Positions 7,826 through 17,283 of a stretch of DNA of 58,197 nucleotides are shown here, piece by piece (the stretch's first letter is position 1; every line of letters starts with the position of its first letter). This stretch comes from Pseudomonas sp. AL03 (GTDB lineage Bacteria; Pseudomonadota; Gammaproteobacteria; Pseudomonadales; Pseudomonadaceae). The translations under genes and the position numbers were made by a program. The stretch spans positions 1-58,197 of the forward strand of contig NZ_JASBRE010000028.1 of NCBI RefSeq assembly GCF_029960815.1, read 5' to 3'. The notes under the pieces are model-generated. The model was not told where the DNA came from. It did not search any database and worked only from the letters and a program-made list of their open reading frames with translations.

Positions 7826-8434
7826 ATGAAAACACTCACCACAGGACTGTTCGGTCTGCTGGTGCTGACCGGCGTCGTACAGGCCGATGTGTTCGTTTTC
7901 GTGGACACCAAGGGCCGCTACGTTCTGTCCAATGTCCACCGTCCCGGCCGCACCTATGAACGGGTGATTCACGAGCCCGAATCCGCCAGGATCAGCATGG
8001 ATCAACAACCGCAGATGATTGCCCGGCAGCCCTATGCCGAGCTGGTTTCGGCCGCGGCCGCGACCAATCAGTTACCGGCGGCGCTGTTGCATGCAGTGAT
8101 TCAGGCCGAGTCCAGCTACAACGCTGGCGCAACGTCACCCAAGGGTGCTGGGGGGTTGATGCAGTTGATGCCCGACACTGCGCGGGAACTGGGGGTGAAA
8201 GACGTCTATGACCCCAAAGCCAACATCCAGGGCGGCGCCCGTTATCTGAAGCGCCTGATGACCCTGTTCGATAACGACATCAGCCTCGCCGTGGCGGCCT
8301 ACAACGCCGGGCCGCAAGCGGTGCTCAGCCGTGGCGGGGTGATCCCGCCGTTCGCCGAAACCCAGCGTTACGTGCCCAGTGTCTTGCGCCAATACCGGCG
8401 GTTGCAGGGTCTGGCCGCGGATGCGCCGCTGTGA
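7826..8434 (+). CDS. Secreted lytic transglycosylase (SLT domain)
   Basis: This 202-aa protein has a signal peptide (MKTLTTGLFGLLVLTGVVQA), a short DUF4124-like N-terminal stretch (DVFVFVDTKGRYVLSN) and an SLT lysozyme-like domain (about 70-195). The catalytic Glu is E95 in QAESSYN, followed by SPKGAGGLMQLMPDTA and AVAAYNAGPQAV. It cleaves peptidoglycan glycan strands in the periplasm. Secretion systems often carry such an enzyme to open the wall for the apparatus, and the position next to gspG/gspF with a sigma54 promoter supports that role here (inference). The ribosome site GGGGAGGCG precedes the ATG. Confidence 0.92.
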   Translation: MKTLTTGLFGLLVLTGVVQADVFVFVDTKGRYVLSNVHRPGRTYERVIHEPESARISMDQQPQMIARQPYAELVSAAAATNQLPAALLHAVIQAESSYNAGATSPKGAGGLMQLMPDTARELGVKDVYDPKANIQGGARYLKRLMTLFDNDISLAVAAYNAGPQAVLSRGGVIPPFAETQRYVPSVLRQYRRLQGLAADAPL

Positions 8435-8446
8435 TTGGGGGTTTCC

Positions 8447-8460
8447 CCCCAATAGTGGGG
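8447..8460. promoter_or_regulatory. CCCC-N6-GGGG palindrome, candidate activator site upstream of the MnxG operon
   Basis: CCCCAATAGTGGGG lies 13 bases after the transglycosylase stop. The 16-base version CCCCCCAATAGTGGGG is identical to one at 20442-20457 before the secretion operon. It sits about 280 bases upstream of the sigma54 promoter at 8735, with a REPIN in between. Confidence 0.55.
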
Positions 8461-8470
8461 CAACGCATTT

Positions 8471-8614
8471 GTAGCAGCTGCCGAGCCTGCGAGGCTGCGT
8501 TCGGCGGCGAAGCCGTCGTAAACCTGAGCGCGAGGTATTGCTGAAACACCGCGTCGTCTGAATTCACGACTGCTTCGCAGCCGAACGCAGCCTCGCAGGC
8601 TCGGCAGCTGCTAC
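8471..8614. repeat. REPIN/MITE-like inverted repeat
   Basis: Two perfect 35-base arms, 8471-8505 and 8580-8614, start GTAGCAGCTGCCGAGCCTGC and its complement. They enclose a 74-base centre whose edges also partly pair (GGCGAAGCCGTCG / CGACTGCTTCGC). This is the typical architecture of the dispersed REP doublets of the P. fluorescens group. It lies between the candidate activator site and the sigma54 promoter of the MnxG operon. Confidence 0.85.
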
Positions 8615-8670
8615 GGGATGTGCTTTTTGGGGGAAGTTATCTCCAGGTCGAAGAAGTGGGGGGAATGGGT

Positions 8671-8684
8671 GGGGAATATCCCCC
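8671..8684. promoter_or_regulatory. GGGG-N5-CCCC palindrome upstream of the MnxG promoter
   Basis: GGGGAATATCCCC is a near-perfect palindrome (with an extra C at 8684) centred about 60 bases upstream of the -24 element. It could be a second regulator site. The polarity is opposite to the CCCC-N6-GGGG family, so the assignment is weak. Confidence 0.35.
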
Positions 8685-8734
8685 GAGTTATTAAGTCGTT
8701 TACGTAAGTGACTGAAAAACATATAAATTATTTA

Positions 8735-8750
8735 TGGCATGCGGATTGCT
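8735..8750 (+). promoter_or_regulatory. Sigma54 promoter of the MnxG-like oxidase operon
   Basis: TGGCATGCGGATTGCT fits the RpoN consensus TGGCAYG-N4-TTGCW with exact GG/GC spacing. The predicted transcription start is about 8761, 45 bases before the oxidase ATG at 8806. Confidence 0.82.
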
Positions 8751-8805
8751 CAAGGGATTTGTCGAGAACTATTCCCTGTGAGCACCCACAGCGAGGCCCG
8801 TGATC

Positions 8806-11800
8806 ATGACCGGCATACCCAACACGACGTTCGTTTTTAACTTGCTGCTGTTGGTGGTGTCGATGCTTGGCATTGAGCTGGCTGAGGCGGCCGTGCGCTG
8901 CGAGCGCAATCTGGTGGCCAATGTCGTGGCGTTGGATCAGCCGCTGATGTTCAACCGCCTCGGCGCGCAGAACGCCAACGGCATGATGTTTGCCCTGCGC
9001 CGTGATGTGGTCGACGACCATGACATGTCCCTGGCCCAGGGCGGAACGGCGGTGCCGGGCAAGGTGTCGCTGCGGCCCGACAAGCGTCCGCGTCCTTTGG
9101 TGCTGCGCGTCGCCGCCGGTGACTGCCTGACCATCAACCTGCAGAACCTGCTCGCCTACCAGGCCAACCCCGGCAGCCATGAAAGCGGGGCGGTGGGCGA
9201 TACTGAAGGTGAAGTAGAAATCGGTAACGCAGGCAACTTCAAGGTGGATGAACAGGTCGCTGACCGCCACGTCGGCTTCCAGGTCAATGGCCTGCAAGCG
9301 GTCAACAGCATCGACGATATTGCGTCCTATACCGGACGCAACGCCAATACCTTGATTCCTCCCAGTGCCACCCGTTCCTACACCTTGTTCGCCGAGCGCG
9401 AAGGGGCGTTTGCCGCCAGCAGCCGCGGCGCGACCTTCGGTGGTGAAGGGGATGCGGGCAACGTGGCCAACGGACTGTTCGGCCAGGTTGTAGTGGTGCC
9501 CAAGGGCGGCCGCACCTATCGCAACACCGTGACCGAAGAAGAAATGCGCCTGGCCAGCTCCGGTCGCACCCCGGCCGGTCAACCGATCGTTGATTACCAG
9601 GCGCGCTACCCGCAGCGCGAACCCTGGATCCGTGAAGGCAAGGCCGGCCTGCCGATCATCAGCATGGTCGACGGTAATGAAATCATTTCCAGCGAGAGCG
9701 ACGCGGTTGTGATGGGCAGCAACGCCGATGGCAGCTTCCCGCCGTCTACCTATCCGCTGGAAGCCATCGGCAAACGCAATCCGGCGATCCCGAATCGTCT
9801 GGAACCGTTCCGCGATTTCGCCTCGCAGTTCCAGGATGAAACCGCCGCGACTCAGGCGTTCCCCGCTTACTGGGCAGACCCGGTGATGGCTCACGTGCTG
9901 GAGCCGACCCGCGACTCGTTCATGATCAACTATGGCTCCGGCGGCATGGGCGCCGAAGTGGTCGCCAACCGTTTGGGCGTCGGGCCGATGCACGATTGCC
10001 TGTCCTGCGCCTATGAAGAATTCTTCCTCAGTTCCCACACCGTCGGCGATGTGGCGATGCTGGTGGACGTGCCCGCCAACGCCGGCCTGGAAGGCATTCT
10101 CCCCGGTCAAGTACCGAGGGCCGATCAGGTCGGGGTCAAGGCGACCATGGCGCTGTATCCGTCCGAGCCGTCCAACGTCAACCACAGCTACATCGGTGAC
10201 TTCATCAAATTTCGCAACACCCACAACGGCCACGAGCAGCACATCTTCCACCTGCACGGGCATCAGTGGTTGTTCAACCCCAACGATGACAACTCCGATT
10301 ATGTGGACGCCCAAGGCATTGGTCCAGGCGCCGGCTACACCTACGAAATCGCCAACGGTGGTTCGGGCAACCGCAACCGGGTCGCGGGCGATGCGATCTA
10401 TCACTGCCACTTCTATCCGCACTTTACCCAAGGCATGTGGAGCATGTGGCGGGTGCATGACGTCTTTGAAGAAGGCACCAAACTCGAGGTTTCCCAGCAG
10501 GGCGCCGACGGTTATCACAGCGAACCTTATGCATTGCGCAGCGGTAAACCGGCTGCAGGCGCCCGGGCCTTGCCCGATGGCGAGATCGTTGCCGGCACAC
10601 CGATTCCAGCCGTAGTGCCGCTGCCCGGCAAAGCCATGGCACCGATGCCGGGCAACGTCGCGGTCGTGCCGAAAATCGGCGAAACCCTGGTGGCCGGTGG
10701 CGATGACGAAGATGACGACGACGGCGGACATCACAGCGGTAACGGCGGCGGCCAAGCCATCGGTTCGCTGGCCCTGGTGGATCGCAGTGAAGCCAACCGC
10801 AATGCCGACGGCAGCCTGAAAAACCCTGGCTATCCGTTCTGGATCGGCGGCATGGAAAGCTCGGTCGGCCAACGCCCACCGACCCCACCGCTGGACATGC
10901 TCGACGCTGCCAAGGCTCAGTCCCTGAAAACCAGCGGCAACGCCTTGTGGGCCAACCTTGACCCGGCTCAGTCCGGTGGCTGGGACGGCGGTCTGGGGCG
11001 CCATACGCTGGACGGCTTCTCCTCCGGTGGCCAGGCGCAAACCATTACCACGTCCCTGGATTTCTCCAAGAAAGTGACCCGGGCCAAGCCGATTTACATG
11101 CCGGAAGAGGGCACCGAAGTCGAACAGGCGGCCATGGCGTTCCACGCCAAAAAGGACCATCCGAGCTTCGCCGTGCTACCCGGCAATCAAGTCGTGGCAC
11201 GCAACTTCCGCACCAACGGTGCCTTGCCGATAGCGGGCGCACCGTATTACGAACCGTGCATGGATGATCGGCAAAAACGCCTGACCAGCAGCGCCGGCAC
11301 CGGCGAGTTTGCCAGTGGCGAACGGATCGACGGCATGTCCTTCACCGGTACGTCGACGTTCACCGCCGACCGTCCACGCGTCTACAAAGCCGCAAACATC
11401 CAGTTCGACGCGGTCTACAACAAGGTCGGTTACCACTTCCCGCAAGCGCGCATTCTCGCGCTGTGGGAAGACGCCTGGCCGGTGATTACCAAGCAGCGTC
11501 CGCCAGAGCCTTTGGTGATGCGCATGAACACCTTCGACTGCGTGCAGTACCAACAAACCAACCTGGTGCCGTCCACCTATGAAATGGACGACTATCAGGT
11601 GCGCACGCCAACCGACGTGATCGGTCAACACATTCACCTGCCGAAATGGGACCTGACGGCCGCCGATGGTTCGGCCAACGGCTGGAACTACGAAGACGGC
11701 GTCCTTTCCCCGGGGGCAGTGCAAGAACGCATCCGCGCGATTCGCGAGTTCAACCAGTGCGAAGGCACCGATCCGCGTGACGGCACGCCGGCCTGCCCGA

Positions 11801-14625
11801 AAGCCAAAGCTCACCCGTTCTTCGGCCAATACGGCCGGGCCGACTGGGTCGGGGCGCGTACAGCGATGCAGCGCTGGTTTGTCGATCCGGTGATCAACAG
11901 CAAAGGCGTCGACCGTGGTTTGGGGACCATTTTCACCCATGACCACCTCGGCCCATCGACTCACCAACAGATTGGTCTGTACGCCACCGTGCTGGCAGAA
12001 CCGGCCGGTTCCACCTGGTTCCACGCCGAAACCGGCGAGCCGTTGTACAGCGGCGCGCGGCAGGACGGCGGGCCGACTTCGTGGCAAGCGGTGGTGTCCA
12101 CCGGTGACCTGGACGGGGACGGCAAGAACGACAGCTTCCGTGAGTTCTTCCTCGAATACAGCGACTTCCAGCATGCCTATGAAGCGGGTGTGTACGTTGG
12201 CGCTGGCCCCAACGGCGTGCCTGATCCGCAAGCCTTCCCGGCCACCGCTGACAGCTTCCGTTACGCGATCAACCCGCCGGTGCGCAATAACGCCAGCACC
12301 TTGTTGGAAGGGATCGTTGAAGTGCAAGGCGGGCAAGTTCCTGGTTGCCCAAGCCGGCCATGCCCACAAGCGATTTCGGTCGATGACCCTGGCATGTTCG
12401 TGGTCAATTACCGCAACGAACCGCTGGCCCTGCGGGTGTACGACCCGAACAAGGTCGGCCCGGACGGCAAGCGCGGCATGCAGGCCGACGGCCTCGGCGG
12501 CGACCTGGCGTACGCCATGCAAAGCCGCACCGACCGTGCGATCCCGGCGATGAACCTGGCGCCGAACCTGGTGACCGCGGCCACCGGTCCAACCGGCGGT
12601 ACCACGGTGTTCCCGCCACACATCAACCGTGGCGGCGCAGAACCGGGTGATCCGTTCACCCCGATGCTGCGCACCTACACCGGGGACAACGTGCGGCTGC
12701 GGGTGCATGCCGGTGGTTACGAAGAAGAGCACAACGTGACCCTGCACGGCGTGAAGTGGCTGCAAAGCGGTTCCGGTTACGGCAACAGCTCCAACTCGGG
12801 CTGGCGTTCGTCGCAGATGGTCGGGATCTCCGAGCAGATGGGCTTCAATGCGCCGGTCTCGATGATCTCCAGCTCAGCCGCGACCACCGGGGATTACCTG
12901 TACTCGATGGACGCCTCCCTGGAAGGTTACTGGAGCGGGATTTGGGGCGTGATGCGCAACTACACGGCCCAGCGCAGCGACCTGTTTGCGCTGCCGAACA
13001 ACGCGAAACCGGCCGGCATGCGCAACACCGTGGCGTTCGATGGTATCTGCCCACGGTACGGCGCCAACCCTAACGGCATCGGCACCCGGCCGACGCCAAA
13101 ACGCAACTATGAAGTGGTCGCGGCGCTGGCCAACGACATCCTTGGCAATCCGCTGAACCTGTCCATCGGTGATCCGGCGGGGATGGGTCAGCATGTCGGC
13201 GGGCCATTGAATCCGGCGGGCGGCACCCTGGTGTTCAACTCGCGGACTGTGAGCATTGCGCAGGTTACCGTGACCGATCCTGAAAACGGTGAGACCTTCA
13301 CCATCGGCGGGCAAAGCGGGCCACTGCATGACCCGACAGCGATCCTTTATGTGCGCAAGGGCGACCTCGATCCGATCACCGGCAAGCTCCACCCCGGTGT
13401 GCCAGTCGAACCGCTGGTGCTGCGCGCGACGGCCGGTGACTGCATCAACATCACCCTGGAAAACCGTCTGCCTATCGTCATGCCGGACCTGACTCAGACG
13501 GCGGTGATGCAAGGCATGGTCAAACGTGATCGCAACAGCGGCCTGGGTGCGACCACCTTCAGCAACAACCTGATGCGGCCGTCCAGCCACGTTGGCCTGC
13601 ACGCGCAACTGCTGGCGTACGACATCACCAAATCCGACGGCACCAACGTTGGCGCCAACCCGATCCAGACCGTGCCGCCGCGTGTTGGCAGTGTCGGCGC
13701 GTACCCGACGCGTACCTATCAATACTACGCCGGGCACCTGGAGCGTGAAGGCAAGCCGATCACGCAACTGGGCCGCAGTGTCGACAACATCAACGCCACG
13801 GCGGTGGAGTTCGGAGGGTTGAATTTCACCCCGGCGGACGTCATCAAACAGCCGCAAAAAGGCCTGGGCGGGGCGATGAGCATCCTACCGATTGGCGCCA
13901 CCTGGGTTGACGATGCACGCAAAGTGACAGCGACCGTCACCGCACCAGGGCAGACCACCTACCGCGATTTTGCGATGGTCTGGCAGAAAGCCTTGAACAT
14001 TCGCTGGGCCAATGGCCGGCCGGTGGAAGGCATTGCGGCGGAAGGCCTGGGTGTGCCGACCGATCCACAGGACAACTCCAGCATGGCCATCAACTACAAG
14101 GCCGAGCCACTGTGGTACCGCTTCGGGCTGGCGCCGGACGCGCCGTTCGGTCATGCAGGCGGCTCAGGTTACGGCGACGTGCCTAATGCGCACATGGCTT
14201 ACAGCAATGCGCTGGTGGGGGGCGATCCGCAGACGCCGGTGCTGTATGTGAAACCGGGGCAACCGTTCCGCACCCACATCATGATGCCCACCGGTGGCAG
14301 TCGCGGCACGACCTTCCAGCTTGACGGTCACGTCTGGTCGGTCAACCCGTTCCAGTCGGAAAAGAGCGATGCCGGTGGCTATCCGATGAGTACGCCAGGG
14401 GTGGGTTCGGTGCGGTTCGGTTTCAACCCGATGTCAATGTACATCGGCGCCCACGAAAGCATCCTGCCGGCGGCGCACTTCAGTTTCATGCACCCGAGCG
14501 CCGGGGGCAGCAACGCGATACCGGGCGATTACCTGTTTCGTGATTACGGCGCTTACGGCAACACCGCCGGGCTTTGGGGATTGCTGCGGGTGACCAACGA
14601 ACCTGAACCGGCTCCGGCACCTTGA
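8806..14625 (+). CDS. mnxG: Giant MnxG-like multicopper oxidase, putative Mn(II) oxidase
   Basis: This protein of about 1939 aa has a signal peptide (hydrophobic core FNLLLLVVSMLG, cleavage near AEA) and several cupredoxin-type domains. Copper motifs include HIFHLHGHQW (H479, H482, H484) and HCHFYPHFTQGM (C534, H539, M544, a type-1 site with Met). Further motifs are HIHLPKW (942-944) and HDHLGPSTHQQ (1045-1053), with more His-rich motifs toward the C terminus. A run DLDGDGKND (1101-1109) looks like an EF-hand/TSP3 calcium loop, and an acidic-His stretch starts near residue 633. Size and motifs match the MnxG/MofA group of Mn(II)-oxidising multicopper oxidases; P. putida MnxG is the closest type I know. 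I prefer the ATG at 8806 (GCGAGG site) over the GTG at 8800. Confidence 0.85.
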   Translation: MTGIPNTTFVFNLLLLVVSMLGIELAEAAVRCERNLVANVVALDQPLMFNRLGAQNANGMMFALRRDVVDDHDMSLAQGGTAVPGKVSLRPDKRPRPLVLRVAAGDCLTINLQNLLAYQANPGSHESGAVGDTEGEVEIGNAGNFKVDEQVADRHVGFQVNGLQAVNSIDDIASYTGRNANTLIPPSATRSYTLFAEREGAFAASSRGATFGGEGDAGNVANGLFGQVVVVPKGGRTYRNTVTEEEMRLASSGRTPAGQPIVDYQARYPQREPWIREGKAGLPIISMVDGNEIISSESDAVVMGSNADGSFPPSTYPLEAIGKRNPAIPNRLEPFRDFASQFQDETAATQAFPAYWADPVMAHVLEPTRDSFMINYGSGGMGAEVVANRLGVGPMHDCLSCAYEEFFLSSHTVGDVAMLVDVPANAGLEGILPGQVPRADQVGVKATMALYPSEPSNVNHSYIGDFIKFRNTHNGHEQHIFHLHGHQWLFNPNDDNSDYVDAQGIGPGAGYTYEIANGGSGNRNRVAGDAIYHCHFYPHFTQGMWSMWRVHDVFEEGTKLEVSQQGADGYHSEPYALRSGKPAAGARALPDGEIVAGTPIPAVVPLPGKAMAPMPGNVAVVPKIGETLVAGGDDEDDDDGGHHSGNGGGQAIGSLALVDRSEANRNADGSLKNPGYPFWIGGMESSVGQRPPTPPLDMLDAAKAQSLKTSGNALWANLDPAQSGGWDGGLGRHTLDGFSSGGQAQTITTSLDFSKKVTRAKPIYMPEEGTEVEQAAMAFHAKKDHPSFAVLPGNQVVARNFRTNGALPIAGAPYYEPCMDDRQKRLTSSAGTGEFASGERIDGMSFTGTSTFTADRPRVYKAANIQFDAVYNKVGYHFPQARILALWEDAWPVITKQRPPEPLVMRMNTFDCVQYQQTNLVPSTYEMDDYQVRTPTDVIGQHIHLPKWDLTAADGSANGWNYEDGVLSPGAVQERIRAIREFNQCEGTDPRDGTPACPKAKAHPFFGQYGRADWVGARTAMQRWFVDPVINSKGVDRGLGTIFTHDHLGPSTHQQIGLYATVLAEPAGSTWFHAETGEPLYSGARQDGGPTSWQAVVSTGDLDGDGKNDSFREFFLEYSDFQHAYEAGVYVGAGPNGVPDPQAFPATADSFRYAINPPVRNNASTLLEGIVEVQGGQVPGCPSRPCPQAISVDDPGMFVVNYRNEPLALRVYDPNKVGPDGKRGMQADGLGGDLAYAMQSRTDRAIPAMNLAPNLVTAATGPTGGTTVFPPHINRGGAEPGDPFTPMLRTYTGDNVRLRVHAGGYEEEHNVTLHGVKWLQSGSGYGNSSNSGWRSSQMVGISEQMGFNAPVSMISSSAATTGDYLYSMDASLEGYWSGIWGVMRNYTAQRSDLFALPNNAKPAGMRNTVAFDGICPRYGANPNGIGTRPTPKRNYEVVAALANDILGNPLNLSIGDPAGMGQHVGGPLNPAGGTLVFNSRTVSIAQVTVTDPENGETFTIGGQSGPLHDPTAILYVRKGDLDPITGKLHPGVPVEPLVLRATAGDCINITLENRLPIVMPDLTQTAVMQGMVKRDRNSGLGATTFSNNLMRPSSHVGLHAQLLAYDITKSDGTNVGANPIQTVPPRVGSVGAYPTRTYQYYAGHLEREGKPITQLGRSVDNINATAVEFGGLNFTPADVIKQPQKGLGGAMSILPIGATWVDDARKVTATVTAPGQTTYRDFAMVWQKALNIRWANGRPVEGIAAEGLGVPTDPQDNSSMAINYKAEPLWYRFGLAPDAPFGHAGGSGYGDVPNAHMAYSNALVGGDPQTPVLYVKPGQPFRTHIMMPTGGSRGTTFQLDGHVWSVNPFQSEKSDAGGYPMSTPGVGSVRFGFNPMSMYIGAHESILPAAHFSFMHPSAGGSNAIPGDYLFRDYGAYGNTAGLWGLLRVTNEPEPAPAP

Positions 14626-14661
14626 GCCATAGCAGACACAGATCTGAAGGGGAGAAGCATT

Positions 14662-16614
14662 ATGAACAGGACCATCATAGTGGCCGTTTGGGCGCTGGTT
14701 GTAGGATTGGCGCTGATCTGGCTGGGGGTATGGCGCGCGTTGCAGCCGATTATGCTCAGCGACGTGACACTGCCGAGAACCTGGAGCAAAAACACGCTTG
14801 AGCGCGACGGGGTGTCGGTGGCGCTCGAGGTGCGGCCGTTGGCGGAGGACAGCGTGCTGCGCGAGGGGGGATTCGCCGACGTACGTTTCCGGGTCACTGA
14901 CAGCGCTTCGGGCCAACCCTTGTCGGGCGTGAACCCTGGGGCCTGGCTCGATCCGGAAACCGTTGCCGCCGACCAGGCTCAGGGCCGGGAGCACAGCTGC
15001 AAATCCCGGGTCGGGGTGTTTCTGAAATCAAGCATTGGCGCGCGGCCGTTGCTCGACCTGAACAGCTACTTCCTGCTGGTGATGAACCGCGATGCCAGCG
15101 TCTCGGTGGTCGACCCGTCGGTGTCGGTGGGCGGGATCACCAGCACGATGGCGCGGATTGATATCAAGCAGCCGCCAATGGACTGGGTGACGCCCCGTGA
15201 CAACAAGCGGGTGTTCGTTTCGATGCCAACGGCCGCTGAGATTGCGGTGATCGACAGCGAGCAATTCAAGTTGATCGACTCGGTTGCCGCTGGCAGCAAC
15301 CCGGTGCGGCTGGCATTGCAACCGGACGAGCGTCTGCTGTGGGTCGGCAACAACGCGAAGTCGACCGAGGAGTCCGGGGTGACGGTGATCGACACGCGCA
15401 GCCTCAAGACTCTCAAACACCTGGCCACCGGTGCCGGGCATCACGAAATCGCCTTCAGCAAGGACAGCCGTTTTGCCTTCGTCACCAACCGCGATGATGG
15501 GACGCTGAGCCTCATCGACATCGCCAGCCTGACCATCAGCCAGCAACTGCAAACCGGCTCGCACCCGTTGTCAGTGGCGCACTCGCCGCTGTCCCAGGCG
15601 GTGTATGTCGCCGATGGCAAGGACGGCACGGTGACCGTGGTCGACACCGCAAGCCTCGCGGTACGGCGGGTGATCAAAATGAAACAGGGCCTGGGCCCGA
15701 TGGGCTTCAGTGCTGACGGTCGTTTCGGCATCGTGCTCAACACCCTGGAGAACCAGGCCTCGGTGATCGACGCGGCCACCGATTCGTTGATCCATGAACT
15801 GAACGTGTCCACCGAACCCTATCAAGTGGTGTTCACCAAGGCCTATGCCTACATTCGCGGACTGGCCTCGGCCAAGGTCACGATGATCAACCTGTCATCC
15901 CTCGGCGAGGGCCGCACGCCCATCAGCCAGAGTTTTGAAGCCGGGCCTCAGGCGCCACGGTTGGCGGGTGATTTGCCGTTGGCATCGAGCCTGGCCGTGT
16001 CGCGGGACGACAACGCGGTATTTGTGGTCAACCCGGTGGACAACACCACCTACTTCTACGCCGAAGGCATGAACGCGCCGATGTCCGGCTACCCCAATCG
16101 CGGGCAAGTGGCGCGGGCGGCGATGGTCATCGACCGCAGTCTGCGCGAAGTCGAGCCGGGGCTGTACAGCGCCCGGATCAAACTGCCCACCGCCGGACGT
16201 TTCGACGTGGCCTTCCTGCTGAACCAGCCGAACATCATCCATTGCTTCACGGCATTGGTTGAGCCGGATAAAAACCTCAGCCAGCACCCGGGTGTGCCAA
16301 AGGTGGAGTTCATGCTCGACAAGTCCACGGCCGCCCTTGGTAGTCCTTACGTGGTGCGCTTTCGCATCGTTCAGGGCAAACAGAAGGTCCAGCGCAGCGG
16401 GGTCAAGGACGTTCAGGTGCGCTACTTCCGGGCCCCGACGTCCCGGGCCCGGCAAGTTGCCGCGCTGGAAGTGGGCGACGGCGTTTATGAAGCCCCGGTG
16501 ACCCTCGACCAGAACGGCGCCTGGTACCTGCACGTGCGCGCGGCGTCGCTGGGCGCGAGTTTCGACGACAAGACTTTTGCCAGCGTTCGGGTCCTGCCCG
16601 GCGATGCCCACTAA
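14662..16614 (+). CDS. Membrane-anchored YncE/YVTN-type beta-propeller protein with Ig-like flanks
   Basis: This 650-aa protein has an N-terminal membrane anchor (TIIVAVWALVVGLALIWLGVW). A beta-sandwich-like segment (about 40-130) precedes a seven-bladed YVTN/cytochrome-D1-like propeller (about 165-460) with repeats such as VTVIDTRSLKTLKHLATG, LSLIDIASL and VTVVDTASL. The C-terminal region (about 490-650) is a FixH/YtkA-like beta-sandwich. No heme motif was seen. It probably acts in the periplasm as a scaffold or as a copper or electron-transfer partner of the oxidase; that is inferred from its place directly behind the oxidase gene. The ribosome site GGGGAG precedes the ATG. Confidence 0.75.
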   Translation: MNRTIIVAVWALVVGLALIWLGVWRALQPIMLSDVTLPRTWSKNTLERDGVSVALEVRPLAEDSVLREGGFADVRFRVTDSASGQPLSGVNPGAWLDPETVAADQAQGREHSCKSRVGVFLKSSIGARPLLDLNSYFLLVMNRDASVSVVDPSVSVGGITSTMARIDIKQPPMDWVTPRDNKRVFVSMPTAAEIAVIDSEQFKLIDSVAAGSNPVRLALQPDERLLWVGNNAKSTEESGVTVIDTRSLKTLKHLATGAGHHEIAFSKDSRFAFVTNRDDGTLSLIDIASLTISQQLQTGSHPLSVAHSPLSQAVYVADGKDGTVTVVDTASLAVRRVIKMKQGLGPMGFSADGRFGIVLNTLENQASVIDAATDSLIHELNVSTEPYQVVFTKAYAYIRGLASAKVTMINLSSLGEGRTPISQSFEAGPQAPRLAGDLPLASSLAVSRDDNAVFVVNPVDNTTYFYAEGMNAPMSGYPNRGQVARAAMVIDRSLREVEPGLYSARIKLPTAGRFDVAFLLNQPNIIHCFTALVEPDKNLSQHPGVPKVEFMLDKSTAALGSPYVVRFRIVQGKQKVQRSGVKDVQVRYFRAPTSRARQVAALEVGDGVYEAPVTLDQNGAWYLHVRAASLGASFDDKTFASVRVLPGDAH

Positions 16615-16626
16615 AAGGAGTTCGAC

Positions 16627-17283
16627 ATGAACCGATTCGCACACCGTGGATTGCTGACGTTCTGCCTGTTGGCCGCCGGCATCGGTCAAGCCCTGGCCCA
16701 CTCGCCGGATGAGCACGCCGGTCACGAAATGCCGGCCAAAAGCGCCCGTTCGGAAAGCGCCCAGGTCAAGTTCGCCGATGTGGCGCTGGTGGACCAGAAC
16801 GGCAAACCAGTGCGCCTGGAAAAAGACCTGGTCACCAACAAGATCGTGGTCATGAGCTTCATCTACACCCGTTGCACCACGGTTTGCCCGGTGGTGTCGT
16901 CGATCATGGGCAAGGTGCAAAAACAGCTGGGTGCCCGGGTCGGCAGCGAGGTGCAGCTGGTGTCGATCAGCATCGACCCGCAGCGCGATGACGCCAAACG
17001 CCTGAACGACTACGCCCGCAACTTCCAGAACGGCCCGGGCTGGAGCTGGCTGACCGGCAGCTCGCAGTCGATCAACGAAACCCTCAAGGGACTGGGCGCC
17101 TTCAGCGGGGACTTCAAAAGCCATCAGCCATTGATTCTGGTGGGGGATGGCAACAGCCGCCACTGGACCCGCTACTACGGCTTCACCGACCCGAAGGTGC
17201 TGGCCCGTGAAGTGGAGAAACTCAGCGGTCAGCGCAACGTCCACGCCAAGCACACGGCCATCGCGATGGAGCAGAAGCCATGA
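16627..17283 (+). CDS. SCO1/SenC-family copper chaperone (first copy)
   Basis: This 218-aa thioredoxin-fold protein has a signal peptide (to about ALA-24), a His-rich start (HSPDEHAGHE) and the copper/thiol motif RCTTVCP (C83, C87). The downstream conserved His lies in SHQPLILVG. SCO proteins insert or reduce copper sites in partner oxidases. Being cotranscribed with a multicopper oxidase, it probably metallates that enzyme. A strong ribosome site (AAAGGAG) precedes the ATG. Its stop overlaps the next SCO gene as ATGA. Confidence 0.9.
   Translation: MNRFAHRGLLTFCLLAAGIGQALAHSPDEHAGHEMPAKSARSESAQVKFADVALVDQNGKPVRLEKDLVTNKIVVMSFIYTRCTTVCPVVSSIMGKVQKQLGARVGSEVQLVSISIDPQRDDAKRLNDYARNFQNGPGWSWLTGSSQSINETLKGLGAFSGDFKSHQPLILVGDGNSRHWTRYYGFTDPKVLAREVEKLSGQRNVHAKHTAIAMEQKP

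Noticed and set aside
8728..11160. Long minus-strand open frame (about 810 codons) opposite the giant oxidase
   Set aside because: It is antisense to a gene with clear copper motifs, lacks any family resemblance and arises from GC-rich codon bias.
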